This document shows, in pieces, positions 1-5,825 of a DNA stretch of 9,280 bases (the first letter of the stretch is position 1; each line of letters opens with the position of its first letter). The translations under genes and the position numbers were made by a program. This DNA comes from CAINOH01 sp041663565 (GTDB lineage: Archaea; Micrarchaeota; Micrarchaeia; Norongarragalinales; CAINOH01): contig JBAYMJ010000035.1 of NCBI GenBank assembly GCA_041663565.1, positions 1-9,280 of the forward strand, read 5' to 3'. The notes beneath the pieces are model-generated. The model saw only the letters and a list, made by a program, of their open reading frames with translations, made no database searches and was not told where the DNA came from.

Positions 1-156
1 AGGAACGACGTCAGGCGGTTGGCAGTAGTAGACAGTGCAGGAAAAGTCGTCGGGATGATATCCGAAAGGGATATCCTCAAAGTATCTCCCGCTTTATATG
101 ACCTGATTGCGGAACGCGAGCACCTTTCCGAGGAACAGAGACCCTCGCTGCGGTAA
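1..156 (+). CDS. C-terminal end of a CBS-domain protein (partial)
   Basis: Frame 1 is open from the left edge to TAA at 154-156, giving 51 residues. The residues RRLAVVDSAGKVVGMISERD followed by IL are typical of the last strand-turn-strand-helix of a CBS domain: a hydrophobic strand ending in VVD, a short glycine turn, a second strand VVGMIS, then the ER/TxxD-type helix start. CBS pairs usually bind adenosine nucleotides and regulate a partner domain, and stand-alone CBS proteins are common in archaea. After the domain come about 25 charged residues that do not resemble another domain. The N-terminal part, and so the real function, lies outside the window. The CBS assignment is fairly firm; any role is unknown. 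Confidence 0.8.
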   Translation, partial: RNDVRRLAVVDSAGKVVGMISERDILKVSPALYDLIAEREHLSEEQRPSLR

Positions 157-518
157 ACGCTCTCATTCTGTATGTCCGCATAGGAACCCGACGCGACCGC
201 GAGGCTTGTAATCACACGATTTGCCTCTAATGGACAGCATAGTCCAGCGGAGCCGAAGAGCGATGTTTATTTTCGCCAGGGGGCCGAGTAAACTCCCTGC
301 GCGACGGATGGCTTTTGGCAGCATCCTGGTCAACCCGTCTCCTGCAAGAAGGGCCCAAGAAGCGATGACCCATAACGCCGACTATCGCGCTAGGGGGCTA
401 AAGCGCCTTCCTGGCGTTTTCGCAATCTCGGCGATTTTACCGCAAAGTCCACAGGGCAGGTCGTTATCCAAGACTCGCAAAACAAAAAAAATGTACAACA
501 AAGGAGTTGAGTTTTGCA
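157..518. other. Non-coding stretch with possible RNA hairpins upstream of dnaG
   Basis: This 360-base gap has no convincing gene. An open frame at 221-538 runs through it but is rich in Arg/Ala/Pro, resembles no family and runs into dnaG. Several hairpins can be drawn on the + strand: CAGGGGG/CTCCCTG (277-283 with 293-299, one G-U), GACGG/CCGTC (303-307 with 335-339), GCGCTAG/CTA-aa-GCGC (387-393 with 398-406) and AAGCGCC/GGCGTTT (401-407 with 413-419, one G-U). The last two share bases and exclude each other. A weak TATA-like TTTATTTT lies at 266-273. I see no RNase P, SRP, tRNA or rRNA signature. The segment could be an unrecognised RNA gene or the dnaG leader. Confidence 0.35.
501..506 (+). 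promoter_or_regulatory. Ribosome binding site of dnaG
   Basis: AAGGAG ends 12 nt before the ATG at 519. An in-frame TTG at 507 directly touches the site and is too close to be used, so this site favours the ATG. The A-rich run just upstream (480-492) fits an unstructured initiation region. Confidence 0.6.
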
Positions 519-1964
519 ATGGGCAAGACATATCTTGATACAGTGAAATACATGATCCGTTCGACCATCGAAGTCGACGGCATAGTCGAAAAGCCCGACC
601 TAGTTGGGGCAGTGTTCGGCCAGACCGAGGGGCTCCTCGGCGACGACCTGGACCTGCGCGAGCTGCAGAAGAACGGCAGAATCGGCAGGATTGAGGTCGA
701 CCTGCACAACAAGCAGGGAAAGAGCGAGGGAACCATCATGGTGCCCTCAAGCCTCGACATGGTAGAGACATCCATTCTCGCAGCTGCTCTTGAAATCGTT
801 GACCGCGTCGGGCCTTGCGAGGCGCGCATCGTAGTCAACCGCATCGAGGACATCCGCAACGTCAAGCGCAAGAAAGTCCTTGACCGCGCGCGCAACCTGC
901 TCAGGTCGCTTCTTACCGAGGAAATCCCCGAAAGCAAGGAGCTCACCGAGCTCGTGCGCGAGGACGTCAAGGTGGATGAGATTACCACCTACGGCCCGGA
1001 TAAGCTCCCCTGCGGACCCGAGATGGCCGGCTCGAACGAAATCATCTTCGTGGAAGGCCGTGCCGACGTGGTAAACTTGCTGCGCAACAGCATAAGCAAC
1101 ACCGTCGCAATAGGCGGGGCGAACGTCGGCCCCACCATCATAAAGCTGGGCAAGGAGAAGGAAGTCACAGTCTTCTTGGACGGCGACCGCGGCGGGGACA
1201 TAATCCTCAAGGAGCTGCTCGCGCAGACCGACATCGACTTTGTCGCGCGCGCCCCGGCAGGCAAGGAAGTCGAGGAGCTCACGCGCAAGGAAATCATCAA
1301 GTGCCTGCGAAGGCGCGTCCCAACGGACCAGGCGGAGGCGGGCTCGTACAACAAGCCTGACCGCGACGATGATGACTCCACGCCCAACCTGCACGCGTAC
1401 GACCGCTCGAAGCACATGGCGTTCCAGCAGGAGCGTAGCGGGAGGCCTGAGAGGGCACCCGAGCGCGGCGCTGAACGCGGCCAGTACGGCAACAGGCCGA
1501 CAAGGCCGATGGACCAGAGGCCGGCATTCGAGCCGCGCCAGGCATACGAGCCGAGGCCGGCGCAACAGCCCGTCCAGCAGGCTGAACAGAATGGCATCGT
1601 GAACGCGGAATCCCCGTCAGTTGACAGCCAGCCCGCATTCGAGCGCAAGCCCGAGGCCCCCGCAGCGGCACCGGCGTCCCCGGAGGATGCCAAGGTTCGC
1701 GCGGTGCTCAAGGAGCTCGAGGGTTCGCTCAAGGCAAGGCTCCTGGACTCCGAGTTCAACATGACCGCTGAGATTCCCATCCGCGAGATAATGAAGGCGC
1801 TCTCGGACGCAAAGGGAGTGCGCGCAATCGTGCTTGACGGGATAATCACCCAGCGCCTCGTCGATTTGGCGGAGCAGAAGGGAGCGGAGTTCGTGGTGGG
1901 CGTGCGCGCAGGGAACATCAGCCGCAAGCCGCAGAACGTGAACATCGTCCTGGCGAACCCGTAA
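519..1964 (+). CDS. dnaG: Archaeal DnaG-type primase (Toprim protein)
   Basis: This 481-residue protein matches archaeal DnaG. The N-terminal block (residues 1-130) carries the family words KYMIRSTIEVDG, EKPDLVGAVFGQTEGLLG, RIGRIEV and ETSILAAALE..DRVGPCEA. The Toprim domain follows at about 173-265, with catalytic Glu179 in FVEGRADV and the metal-binding DGD at 221-223 in FLDGDRGGD. Residues about 272-388 form a low-complexity linker rich in Pro, Arg, Gln and Glu. A conserved archaeal DnaG C-terminal domain (391-481, including KGVRAIVLDG and GAEFVVGV) closes the protein. Archaeal DnaG is known to associate with the RNA exosome and can make short primers; which role dominates here cannot be read from sequence. 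I chose ATG 519 because family members start at about this point and AAGGAG lies upstream; a TTG at 507 would add four residues. The gene is followed by a strong terminator. Confidence 0.96.
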   Translation: MGKTYLDTVKYMIRSTIEVDGIVEKPDLVGAVFGQTEGLLGDDLDLRELQKNGRIGRIEVDLHNKQGKSEGTIMVPSSLDMVETSILAAALEIVDRVGPCEARIVVNRIEDIRNVKRKKVLDRARNLLRSLLTEEIPESKELTELVREDVKVDEITTYGPDKLPCGPEMAGSNEIIFVEGRADVVNLLRNSISNTVAIGGANVGPTIIKLGKEKEVTVFLDGDRGGDIILKELLAQTDIDFVARAPAGKEVEELTRKEIIKCLRRRVPTDQAEAGSYNKPDRDDDDSTPNLHAYDRSKHMAFQQERSGRPERAPERGAERGQYGNRPTRPMDQRPAFEPRQAYEPRPAQQPVQQAEQNGIVNAESPSVDSQPAFERKPEAPAAAPASPEDAKVRAVLKELEGSLKARLLDSEFNMTAEIPIREIMKALSDAKGVRAIVLDGIITQRLVDLAEQKGAEFVVGVRAGNISRKPQNVNIVLANP

Positions 1965-1980
1965 GGCCTTTGAACGATTT

Positions 1981-2040
1981 GGCGGATTTTTTCTTTCCGC
2001 CTTCATTTTTCTTTTATTTTTTTATTTTCTTTTTTTTGAT
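1981..2040 (+). terminator. Terminator after dnaG: hairpin plus long T-rich tract
   Basis: Seventeen bases after the dnaG stop, GGCGGA (1981-1986) pairs with TCCGCC (1996-2001) across a T-rich loop. About 35 bases of almost pure T runs follow on the + strand. Archaeal RNA polymerase terminates at oligo-T in the non-template strand with or without a hairpin, so this is a convincing end for the dnaG transcript and insulates the next gene. Confidence 0.8.
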
Positions 2041-2044
2041 TCGC

Positions 2045-2053
2045 TTTTTTATA
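2045..2053 (+). promoter_or_regulatory. TATA box of the pilin-like gene
   Basis: TTTTTTATA lies 33-41 bases before the ATG at 2086. With the usual 25-27 base spacing, transcription would start at about 2076-2080, leaving a leader of roughly 6-10 bases. No Shine-Dalgarno sequence fits before the ATG, so the mRNA is probably leaderless or nearly so. The preceding poly-T tract makes the exact box position uncertain. Confidence 0.5.
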
Positions 2054-2081
2054 CCCGCTCAGCGTTCAGTCTAACGGGTAT
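2051..2081. repeat. 7-bp inverted repeat over the pilin promoter (operator candidate)
   Basis: ATACCCG at 2051-2057 is mirrored exactly by CGGGTAT at 2075-2081, with 17 bases between. The left arm covers the end of the TATA box and the right arm covers the predicted transcription start. A dimeric regulator bound here would block initiation. As an RNA hairpin it is unlikely, since most of it lies upstream of the predicted start. Confidence 0.4.
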
Positions 2082-2085
2082 CTTT

Positions 2086-3003
2086 ATGCGCGGCCAGACT
2101 GCTTTGGAGTACTTGCTTTTGATAGCCGGAGGCGTGCTGCTTTCGGCGATAGTGATGGTGGTTGTGAACAACAACCTCAACCTTGCGTCGGGGCCCGTCA
2201 CCTCGTCCGATTACTCCACGCGCATCCAAAACTATCTCTCATCTGGCGCCGGCGCCGAAAACGACGGCGACTGGATAATCGTCGGGAACAACCAGTATTC
2301 CGGGGTGCCCGGAAACGTAGGCATAGGGACAACTGACCCGCAGGCCAAGCTCGAGGTCAACGGCAAGATACTGATGGACTCCGCGACCGACGCTTCGGAT
2401 TCCGCGAACGTCGTCGCAACCAAGGGGTATGTGGACGGCTTGCAGTCGATTCCCATAACCGCTTCGGATGTCAACGCGTCGCAAATCCAGCTTCGCGTGA
2501 CCGGGAATTGCTCGGTAGGCTCTTACATCACTGCCATTGCCTTAGACGGCCACGTTACTTGTGGTGCGGTCCCCGTGCAGAACGCCACGTGGAACACAAG
2601 CGGAGTAAACCAGTATTCCGCTGTGAGCGGCAACGTGGGCATAGGCATGATTTCCCCAGCGCAAAAGCTGAGCGTTGCCGGCACGGTGCAATCCACTTCT
2701 GGAGGGTTCATGTTTCCGGATGGGACCGTGCAGGCGACCAGGGCGGGGGTCTTTTCGGCCTCGGGCTGCACCCAAGTGTCGAACGCCTCTTATTGTGCCG
2801 GAGGGACTCATTGTCCCGTCTCGGTGACGTGCCCTGCATCGACGTATGTTGTCGGCGGCGGGTGTTATGGAAACCCGGCCCACGCGAACAACTGCTATAT
2901 GGACGCATCAGTGCCGCTTTCGGTAATAACCCCCGGCGCGCAGGGTTGGCATTGCAATGAGTACATCGGGCCGGAGCTGACGTGGGGGACGTGCCCGACA
3001 TAG
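2086..3003 (+). CDS. Secreted pilin-like protein with class III signal peptide, tail-fibre-like repeats and Cys-rich end
   Basis: The 305-residue protein starts MRGQTALEYLLLIAGG and a hydrophobic stretch to residue 28. This is the archaeal class III (type IV pilin-like) signal: cleavage is expected between Gly3 and Gln4, with Glu8 at mature position +5. A membrane-anchored or filament-assembled surface protein follows. Residues 60-95 and 166-201 are diverged copies of a W...NQYS.V.GNVGIG..(D/S)P..KL.V.G unit, 106 residues apart. ATKGYVDG (111-118) and GFMFPDGTVQ (207-216) are further words common in phage tail fibres and bacterial surface fibres. The last 80 residues hold eight of the ten cysteines (228-303), suggesting a disulphide-stabilised head. 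Five N-glycosylation sequons are present (N130, N141, N166, N170, N233). It stands alone with its own promoter. An adhesin or minor pilin tip role is my inference; the partner and target are unknown. Confidence 0.85.
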   Translation: MRGQTALEYLLLIAGGVLLSAIVMVVVNNNLNLASGPVTSSDYSTRIQNYLSSGAGAENDGDWIIVGNNQYSGVPGNVGIGTTDPQAKLEVNGKILMDSATDASDSANVVATKGYVDGLQSIPITASDVNASQIQLRVTGNCSVGSYITAIALDGHVTCGAVPVQNATWNTSGVNQYSAVSGNVGIGMISPAQKLSVAGTVQSTSGGFMFPDGTVQATRAGVFSASGCTQVSNASYCAGGTHCPVSVTCPASTYVVGGGCYGNPAHANNCYMDASVPLSVITPGAQGWHCNEYIGPELTWGTCPT

Positions 3004-3066
3004 TATACGCCATATGCTGTCCATAGTCCGGTCGGCTGGAGCGCGCTACTGTGCGGGTGGCCGGGC
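3004..3066. other. Convergent gap between the pilin-like gene and lysA
   Basis: These 63 bases separate two genes that end facing each other. Neither strand shows a hairpin with a T run, so no terminator can be named here for either gene. The transcripts may read into one another. Confidence 0.5.
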
Positions 3067-4389
3067 CTATTTCCTGGCGAGTCCTGCATACTCCGAACCG
3101 CCAAAGTCCAGCGTAGTAAAGTAGTCGCGTGCAGTCTCGGTCCTGCGAATCAGCTTGAACTTGCCTCCCGGCTGCAGCAGGAACTCCGCGTGCCTGAGCT
3201 TTCCGTTGTAGTTGAAGCCCATAGCGTAGGCGTGCGCGCCGTCGTTGTGGATGACCATTACGTCGCCGGACTCGATTTTCGGCAGGGGGCGCTGGATTGC
3301 GAACTTGTCGTTGTTCTCGCACAGGCTCCCCGTGACGTCATAGGTGTGGTCAAGCGGCAGCTTCTCCTTCCCAAGCACGGTTATGTGATGGTACGCGCCG
3401 TAGATTGCGGGCCTCATCAGGTCTGCCATGCACGCGTCCAACCCGACGTATTCGCGGTACTTGTGCGTGACGTGGCGAACGCGGCTTACCAAATAGCCGT
3501 GCGGTCCGGTGATTGCCCTTCCGCTTTCCATAATCACGCGCAGGGGCGAAAGGCCTGCTGGCACTATGATTTCCTCGTAGGCCTTCCGCACGCCGTTTGC
3601 GTAGAGCTCTATGTCAACAGTGTGGTCGTTCGGCTTGTACGGGATGCCGATGCCTCCCCCGATGTTTACGAACTCGACCTTTATTCCGGTCTTTTTGTGA
3701 ATCTCTACAGCCAACTCGAACAGCATCCGCGCAGTCTCGATGAGGTATTTCTCGTTTCGCATGTTTGACACGACCATCGCGTGCAGTCCGAACCTCTTTA
3801 CGCCCTTCTTCCTTGCAATGTCATATGCCTTGAATATCTGCTCGCGGGTGAGGCCGTACTTCGCCTCAACCGGGTTTCCGATGATTGCGTTTCCCTCCCG
3901 AAGTGGGCCGGGGTTGTAGCGGAAGCACAAGAGTTCGGGTATTCCCGCGGTCTTTTCCAGGAATTCTATGTACGAAATGTCGTCGAGGTTGATGACTGCG
4001 CCAAGCTTCCTTGCTTTCACGAACTCTTCGGCGGGAGTGTCGTTTGACGTGAACATGATTTCTTCGCCTGAAAGCCCGATGGCATCCGCAAGCACAAGCT
4101 CGGGAAGCGAGCTGCAGTCAGCCCCCATCCCCTCCTCCTTGAGTATCTGCATTATGTACGGATTGGGGAGCGCCTTCACCGCAAAGTAGTTCTTGAACCC
4201 CTTGCCGGCAACCCACGAGAATGCCTTGTTGAGCCGCCGTGCGGTAGCCCGGATGGCCTCCTCGTCGTAGACGTGGAACGGCGTGGGGTGCTTCTTCTCA
4301 AGCGCCTCGATTTGTGCTTTTGTGAAGGGGACGGCGTATTTTACGGTCTCGGTCATCTCAACAATCATCTTCGGGCAATGTTCGCCCAT
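3067..4389 (-). CDS. lysA: Diaminopimelate decarboxylase
   Basis: LysA removes CO2 from meso-diaminopimelate to give L-lysine, the last step of the pathway, using pyridoxal phosphate. It is a fold type III (alanine racemase-like) enzyme. The PLP lysine is Lys72 in NYFAVKALPNP. His203 in GLHAM should stack on the cofactor, GGGIG (244-248) binds its phosphate, ESGR (288-291) is the usual E-x-G-R site, and Cys357-Glu358 in GSLCENND with Tyr394 supply the dimer-side active site. The length (440) is near the family norm. The ATG at 4389 directly follows the dapL stop, but in-frame ATGs at 4368 and 4356 exist. The last gives MTETVKYAVPFTKAQ, which looks more like the usual family start. It is co-transcribed behind dapL. 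The form resembles bacterial long-type LysA more than typical methanogen LysA, from memory only. Confidence 0.94.
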   Translation of the reverse strand: MGEHCPKMIVEMTETVKYAVPFTKAQIEALEKKHPTPFHVYDEEAIRATARRLNKAFSWVAGKGFKNYFAVKALPNPYIMQILKEEGMGADCSSLPELVLADAIGLSGEEIMFTSNDTPAEEFVKARKLGAVINLDDISYIEFLEKTAGIPELLCFRYNPGPLREGNAIIGNPVEAKYGLTREQIFKAYDIARKKGVKRFGLHAMVVSNMRNEKYLIETARMLFELAVEIHKKTGIKVEFVNIGGGIGIPYKPNDHTVDIELYANGVRKAYEEIIVPAGLSPLRVIMESGRAITGPHGYLVSRVRHVTHKYREYVGLDACMADLMRPAIYGAYHHITVLGKEKLPLDHTYDVTGSLCENNDKFAIQRPLPKIESGDVMVIHNDGAHAYAMGFNYNGKLRHAEFLLQPGGKFKLIRRTETARDYFTTLDFGGSEYAGLARK

Positions 4390-5619
4390 CTAAACTTTCA
4401 GGTTCTTCTTGACGCTCTCAACAGCTTCGGTGATGTCCAAGCGGTGTCCGAACGCGCTCACGCGCATGAACCCCTCGCCGTGCGGCCCGAACCCCGCCCC
4501 GGGAGTGGTGACCACGTGCGCCTGCGTGAGGAGAATGTCGAAGAATTCCCACGACTTTATTCCCTTCGGGGTCTTGACCCACAGGTATGGCGCGTTAATC
4601 CCGCCGTAGACTTTGAGCCCGATTGCAGTGAAACCCTCGCGGATTACCTTGGCGTTCTCCATGTAGTAGTCGATGGTCTCCTTGCACTCCTTCTGGCCCT
4701 GTTCGGAAAGCGCGGCAAGCCCGCCCTCCTGCACGATGTTGGACGCGCCGTTGAAGAAAGTGCACTGCCTCCTGTTCCACATCCCGTTCAGCTTTCCTGC
4801 TGGCGCGTTTTCGCATACGCAGGCCATCGGCACTATTGTCCATCCCAGGCGCACTCCGGTGAACCCGGCCGACTTTGAGAAGCTGTTGATTTCGATTGCG
4901 CACTCCTTTGCGCCCGGAACCTCGTAGATGCTCCGGGGAAGCTTGGGGTCGGAAATGTACTGCGAGTATGCCGCGTCGAATATGATGACTGCCTTGTTCT
5001 TCCTTGCATACTCGACGAACTTGGCAAGCTGCTCCTTGGTGGCGACCGCTCCCGTGGGGTTGTTTGGCGAGCAGATGTAAATCAAGTCGACCTTCTGTTT
5101 CGGCACTTCGGGGAAGAACCCGTTATCCTCGGTGCACGGCATATATACTAGCCTGTCGTAGCATCCCCCTGCGGCATCGAATTTTCCGCCTCTGCCCGCA
5201 ATCACGTTAGTGTCCACGTAAACCGGGTATGCGGGGTCCTGCACCGCGACCACGCAGTCGGCTGAGAATATCGACTGGATGTTTCCCACGTCGGGCTTCG
5301 CGCCGTCGCTTACGAAGACCTCGTTGTCCGCAACGTCCGCCCCGAGTTTTGCGTATTGTGCCGCAATGGCCTTGCGCAGCCTCGCGTCGCCCTGCTCGTC
5401 GCCGTAGCCGGTATACGTCTCGGCTTTCGCAAGCTTGTCCGCGCCAAGCTTCAGCCCGGCGACAACCGTCGGCGCCAGGGGCTCGGTGGAATTGCCTATG
5501 CCGAGCTTGAGAAGCTTTGTGCCCGGGTTCTTCATGGAATATGCCTTGGCCCTCTTTGCAATCTCCGGGAAGAGGTAGCCTGCGGCGAGCTTGTCGTAAT
5601 TGCCGTTGATGGTTGCCAT
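4390..5619 (-). CDS. dapL: LL-diaminopimelate aminotransferase
   Basis: DapL transfers an amino group from glutamate to tetrahydrodipicolinate, making LL-diaminopimelate in one step and bypassing the DapD/DapC/DapE route. The 409 residues match the family length. Seen motifs: N-terminal NGNYDKLAAGYLFPEIAKR, LGIGNSTEPL (39-48), GYGDEQGDARLR (71-82), SDGAKPD (104-110), SPNNPTG (184-190), DAAYSQY (215-221), the PLP lysine Lys249 in SFSKSAGFTGVRLGW, and Arg386 in GFMRVSAFG, the expected carboxylate-binding arginine of fold type I aminotransferases. The SFSK..GFTG..LGW and GYGDEQG words set it apart from ordinary aspartate aminotransferases. It is the first gene of a two-gene minus-strand unit with lysA. 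No Shine-Dalgarno sequence is evident before the ATG. Confidence 0.96.
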   Translation of the reverse strand: MATINGNYDKLAAGYLFPEIAKRAKAYSMKNPGTKLLKLGIGNSTEPLAPTVVAGLKLGADKLAKAETYTGYGDEQGDARLRKAIAAQYAKLGADVADNEVFVSDGAKPDVGNIQSIFSADCVVAVQDPAYPVYVDTNVIAGRGGKFDAAGGCYDRLVYMPCTEDNGFFPEVPKQKVDLIYICSPNNPTGAVATKEQLAKFVEYARKNKAVIIFDAAYSQYISDPKLPRSIYEVPGAKECAIEINSFSKSAGFTGVRLGWTIVPMACVCENAPAGKLNGMWNRRQCTFFNGASNIVQEGGLAALSEQGQKECKETIDYYMENAKVIREGFTAIGLKVYGGINAPYLWVKTPKGIKSWEFFDILLTQAHVVTTPGAGFGPHGEGFMRVSAFGHRLDITEAVESVKKNLKV

Positions 5620-5646
5620 AAGTTATCTAGCTATTATGGAGCAAAA

Positions 5647-5658
5647 GGCATAAATGCC
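5647..5658. repeat. Short palindrome in the dapL leader
   Basis: GGCAT and ATGCC flank two A bases, a perfect 5-bp dyad 28 bases before the dapL ATG. The tiny centre fits a protein site better than an RNA hairpin. It may be chance. Confidence 0.3.
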
Positions 5659-5663
5659 CCTCG

Positions 5664-5682
5664 CTACGAAATTCGTAGGAAT
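5664..5682. repeat. Dyad 1 (operator candidate) at the predicted dapL start site
   Basis: CTACGAA and TTCGTAG form a perfect 7-bp inverted repeat around a single A (5664-5678), followed by GAAT. It overlaps the predicted dapL transcription start. The words CTACGA and TAGGAAT occur again in dyad 2 at 5737-5749. Confidence 0.5.
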
Positions 5683-5690
5683 CTGGCGCA

Positions 5691-5700
5691 TTTATATATT
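5691..5700 (-). promoter_or_regulatory. TATA box of dapL-lysA, possibly used in both directions
   Basis: On the minus strand AATATATAAA is preceded by CAAAA, a good purine-rich BRE. It predicts a start near 5668-5672 and a dapL leader of about 50 bases. The core is nearly symmetric (TTTATATATT on the plus strand), so it might also serve dapA with a start near 5721-5726, but the plus-strand BRE position (GGCGCA) is poor. An alternative dapA box is AATTTTAG at 5747-5754. Confidence 0.6.
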
Positions 5701-5726
5701 TTTGTGGCCATTTTCCTTAGATTTTC

Positions 5727-5808
5727 GTGGAAAGTCCTACGATAGGAATTTTAGCGTTCCGGCCGCTGCTGCTTACTTGCAAGAAGCGATAGTTTTCGGG
5801 CTTTCCAT
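5727..5808 (+). promoter_or_regulatory. Possible structured leader of dapA
   Basis: TGGAAAGTCC (5728-5737) can pair with GGGCTTTCCA (5798-5807) as ten consecutive pairs including one G-U, with a further G-U at 5727/5808. The stem encloses 60 bases with two small hairpins, GGAA/TTCC (5745-5748 with 5757-5760) and GCTT/AAGC (5771-5774 with 5784-5787). It ends six bases before the ribosome binding site. It would be formed only if transcription starts near 5721-5727. It does not resemble the known lysine riboswitch. It could be chance. Confidence 0.3.
5735..5749. repeat. Dyad 2 (operator candidate) on the dapA side
   Basis: TCCTA and TAGGA flank CGA (5735-5747). CTACGATAGGAAT (5737-5749) is the dyad 1 sequence with its central AATTCG removed. 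The two copies start 73 bases apart, on either side of the TATA box. Confidence 0.45.
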
Positions 5809-5813
5809 CTCCA

Positions 5814-5819
5814 GGGGGT
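5814..5819 (+). promoter_or_regulatory. Ribosome binding site of dapA
   Basis: GGGGGT lies six bases before the ATG at 5826 and fits pairing with the 16S 3' end with one G-U. It supports this start for dapA. Confidence 0.65.
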
Positions 5820-5825
5820 CTTAGT

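Larger units (their letters stand above)
5620..5825. promoter_or_regulatory. Divergent dapL / dapA control region
   Basis: This 206-base region drives lysine genes in both directions. It is clearly more A/T-rich than the flanking genes and holds a central TATA box (5691-5700), two related dyads on either side of it (5664-5682 and 5735-5749), a short palindrome GGCATAAATGCC (5647-5658) in the dapL leader, and a possible long-range stem in the dapA leader. A shared control of both arms of the pathway is the natural reading. Confidence 0.7.

Noticed and set aside
239..265. TAGTCCAGCGG...GAGCG resembling a tRNA D-arm
   Set aside because: No matching acceptor stem, anticodon stem or T-loop (GTTCRA) follows.
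362..368. GCGATGA resembling box C of a C/D guide RNA
   Set aside because: No box D (CTGA) or internal C'/D' pair at suitable distance.
221..538. Open frame of 105 codons (+) between the CBS gene and dnaG
   Set aside because: Rare start, Arg/Ala/Pro-rich, no ribosome site, no family resemblance, and it overlaps the dnaG start in another frame.
747..2006. Long minus-strand open frames opposite dnaG, up to 318 codons
   Set aside because: They are antisense shadows of a G+C-rich gene. dnaG has clear family motifs throughout and the antisense products resemble nothing.
5701..5825. Lysine riboswitch upstream of dapA
   Set aside because: The leader is too short and lacks the conserved core of that riboswitch; only a generic stem is seen.
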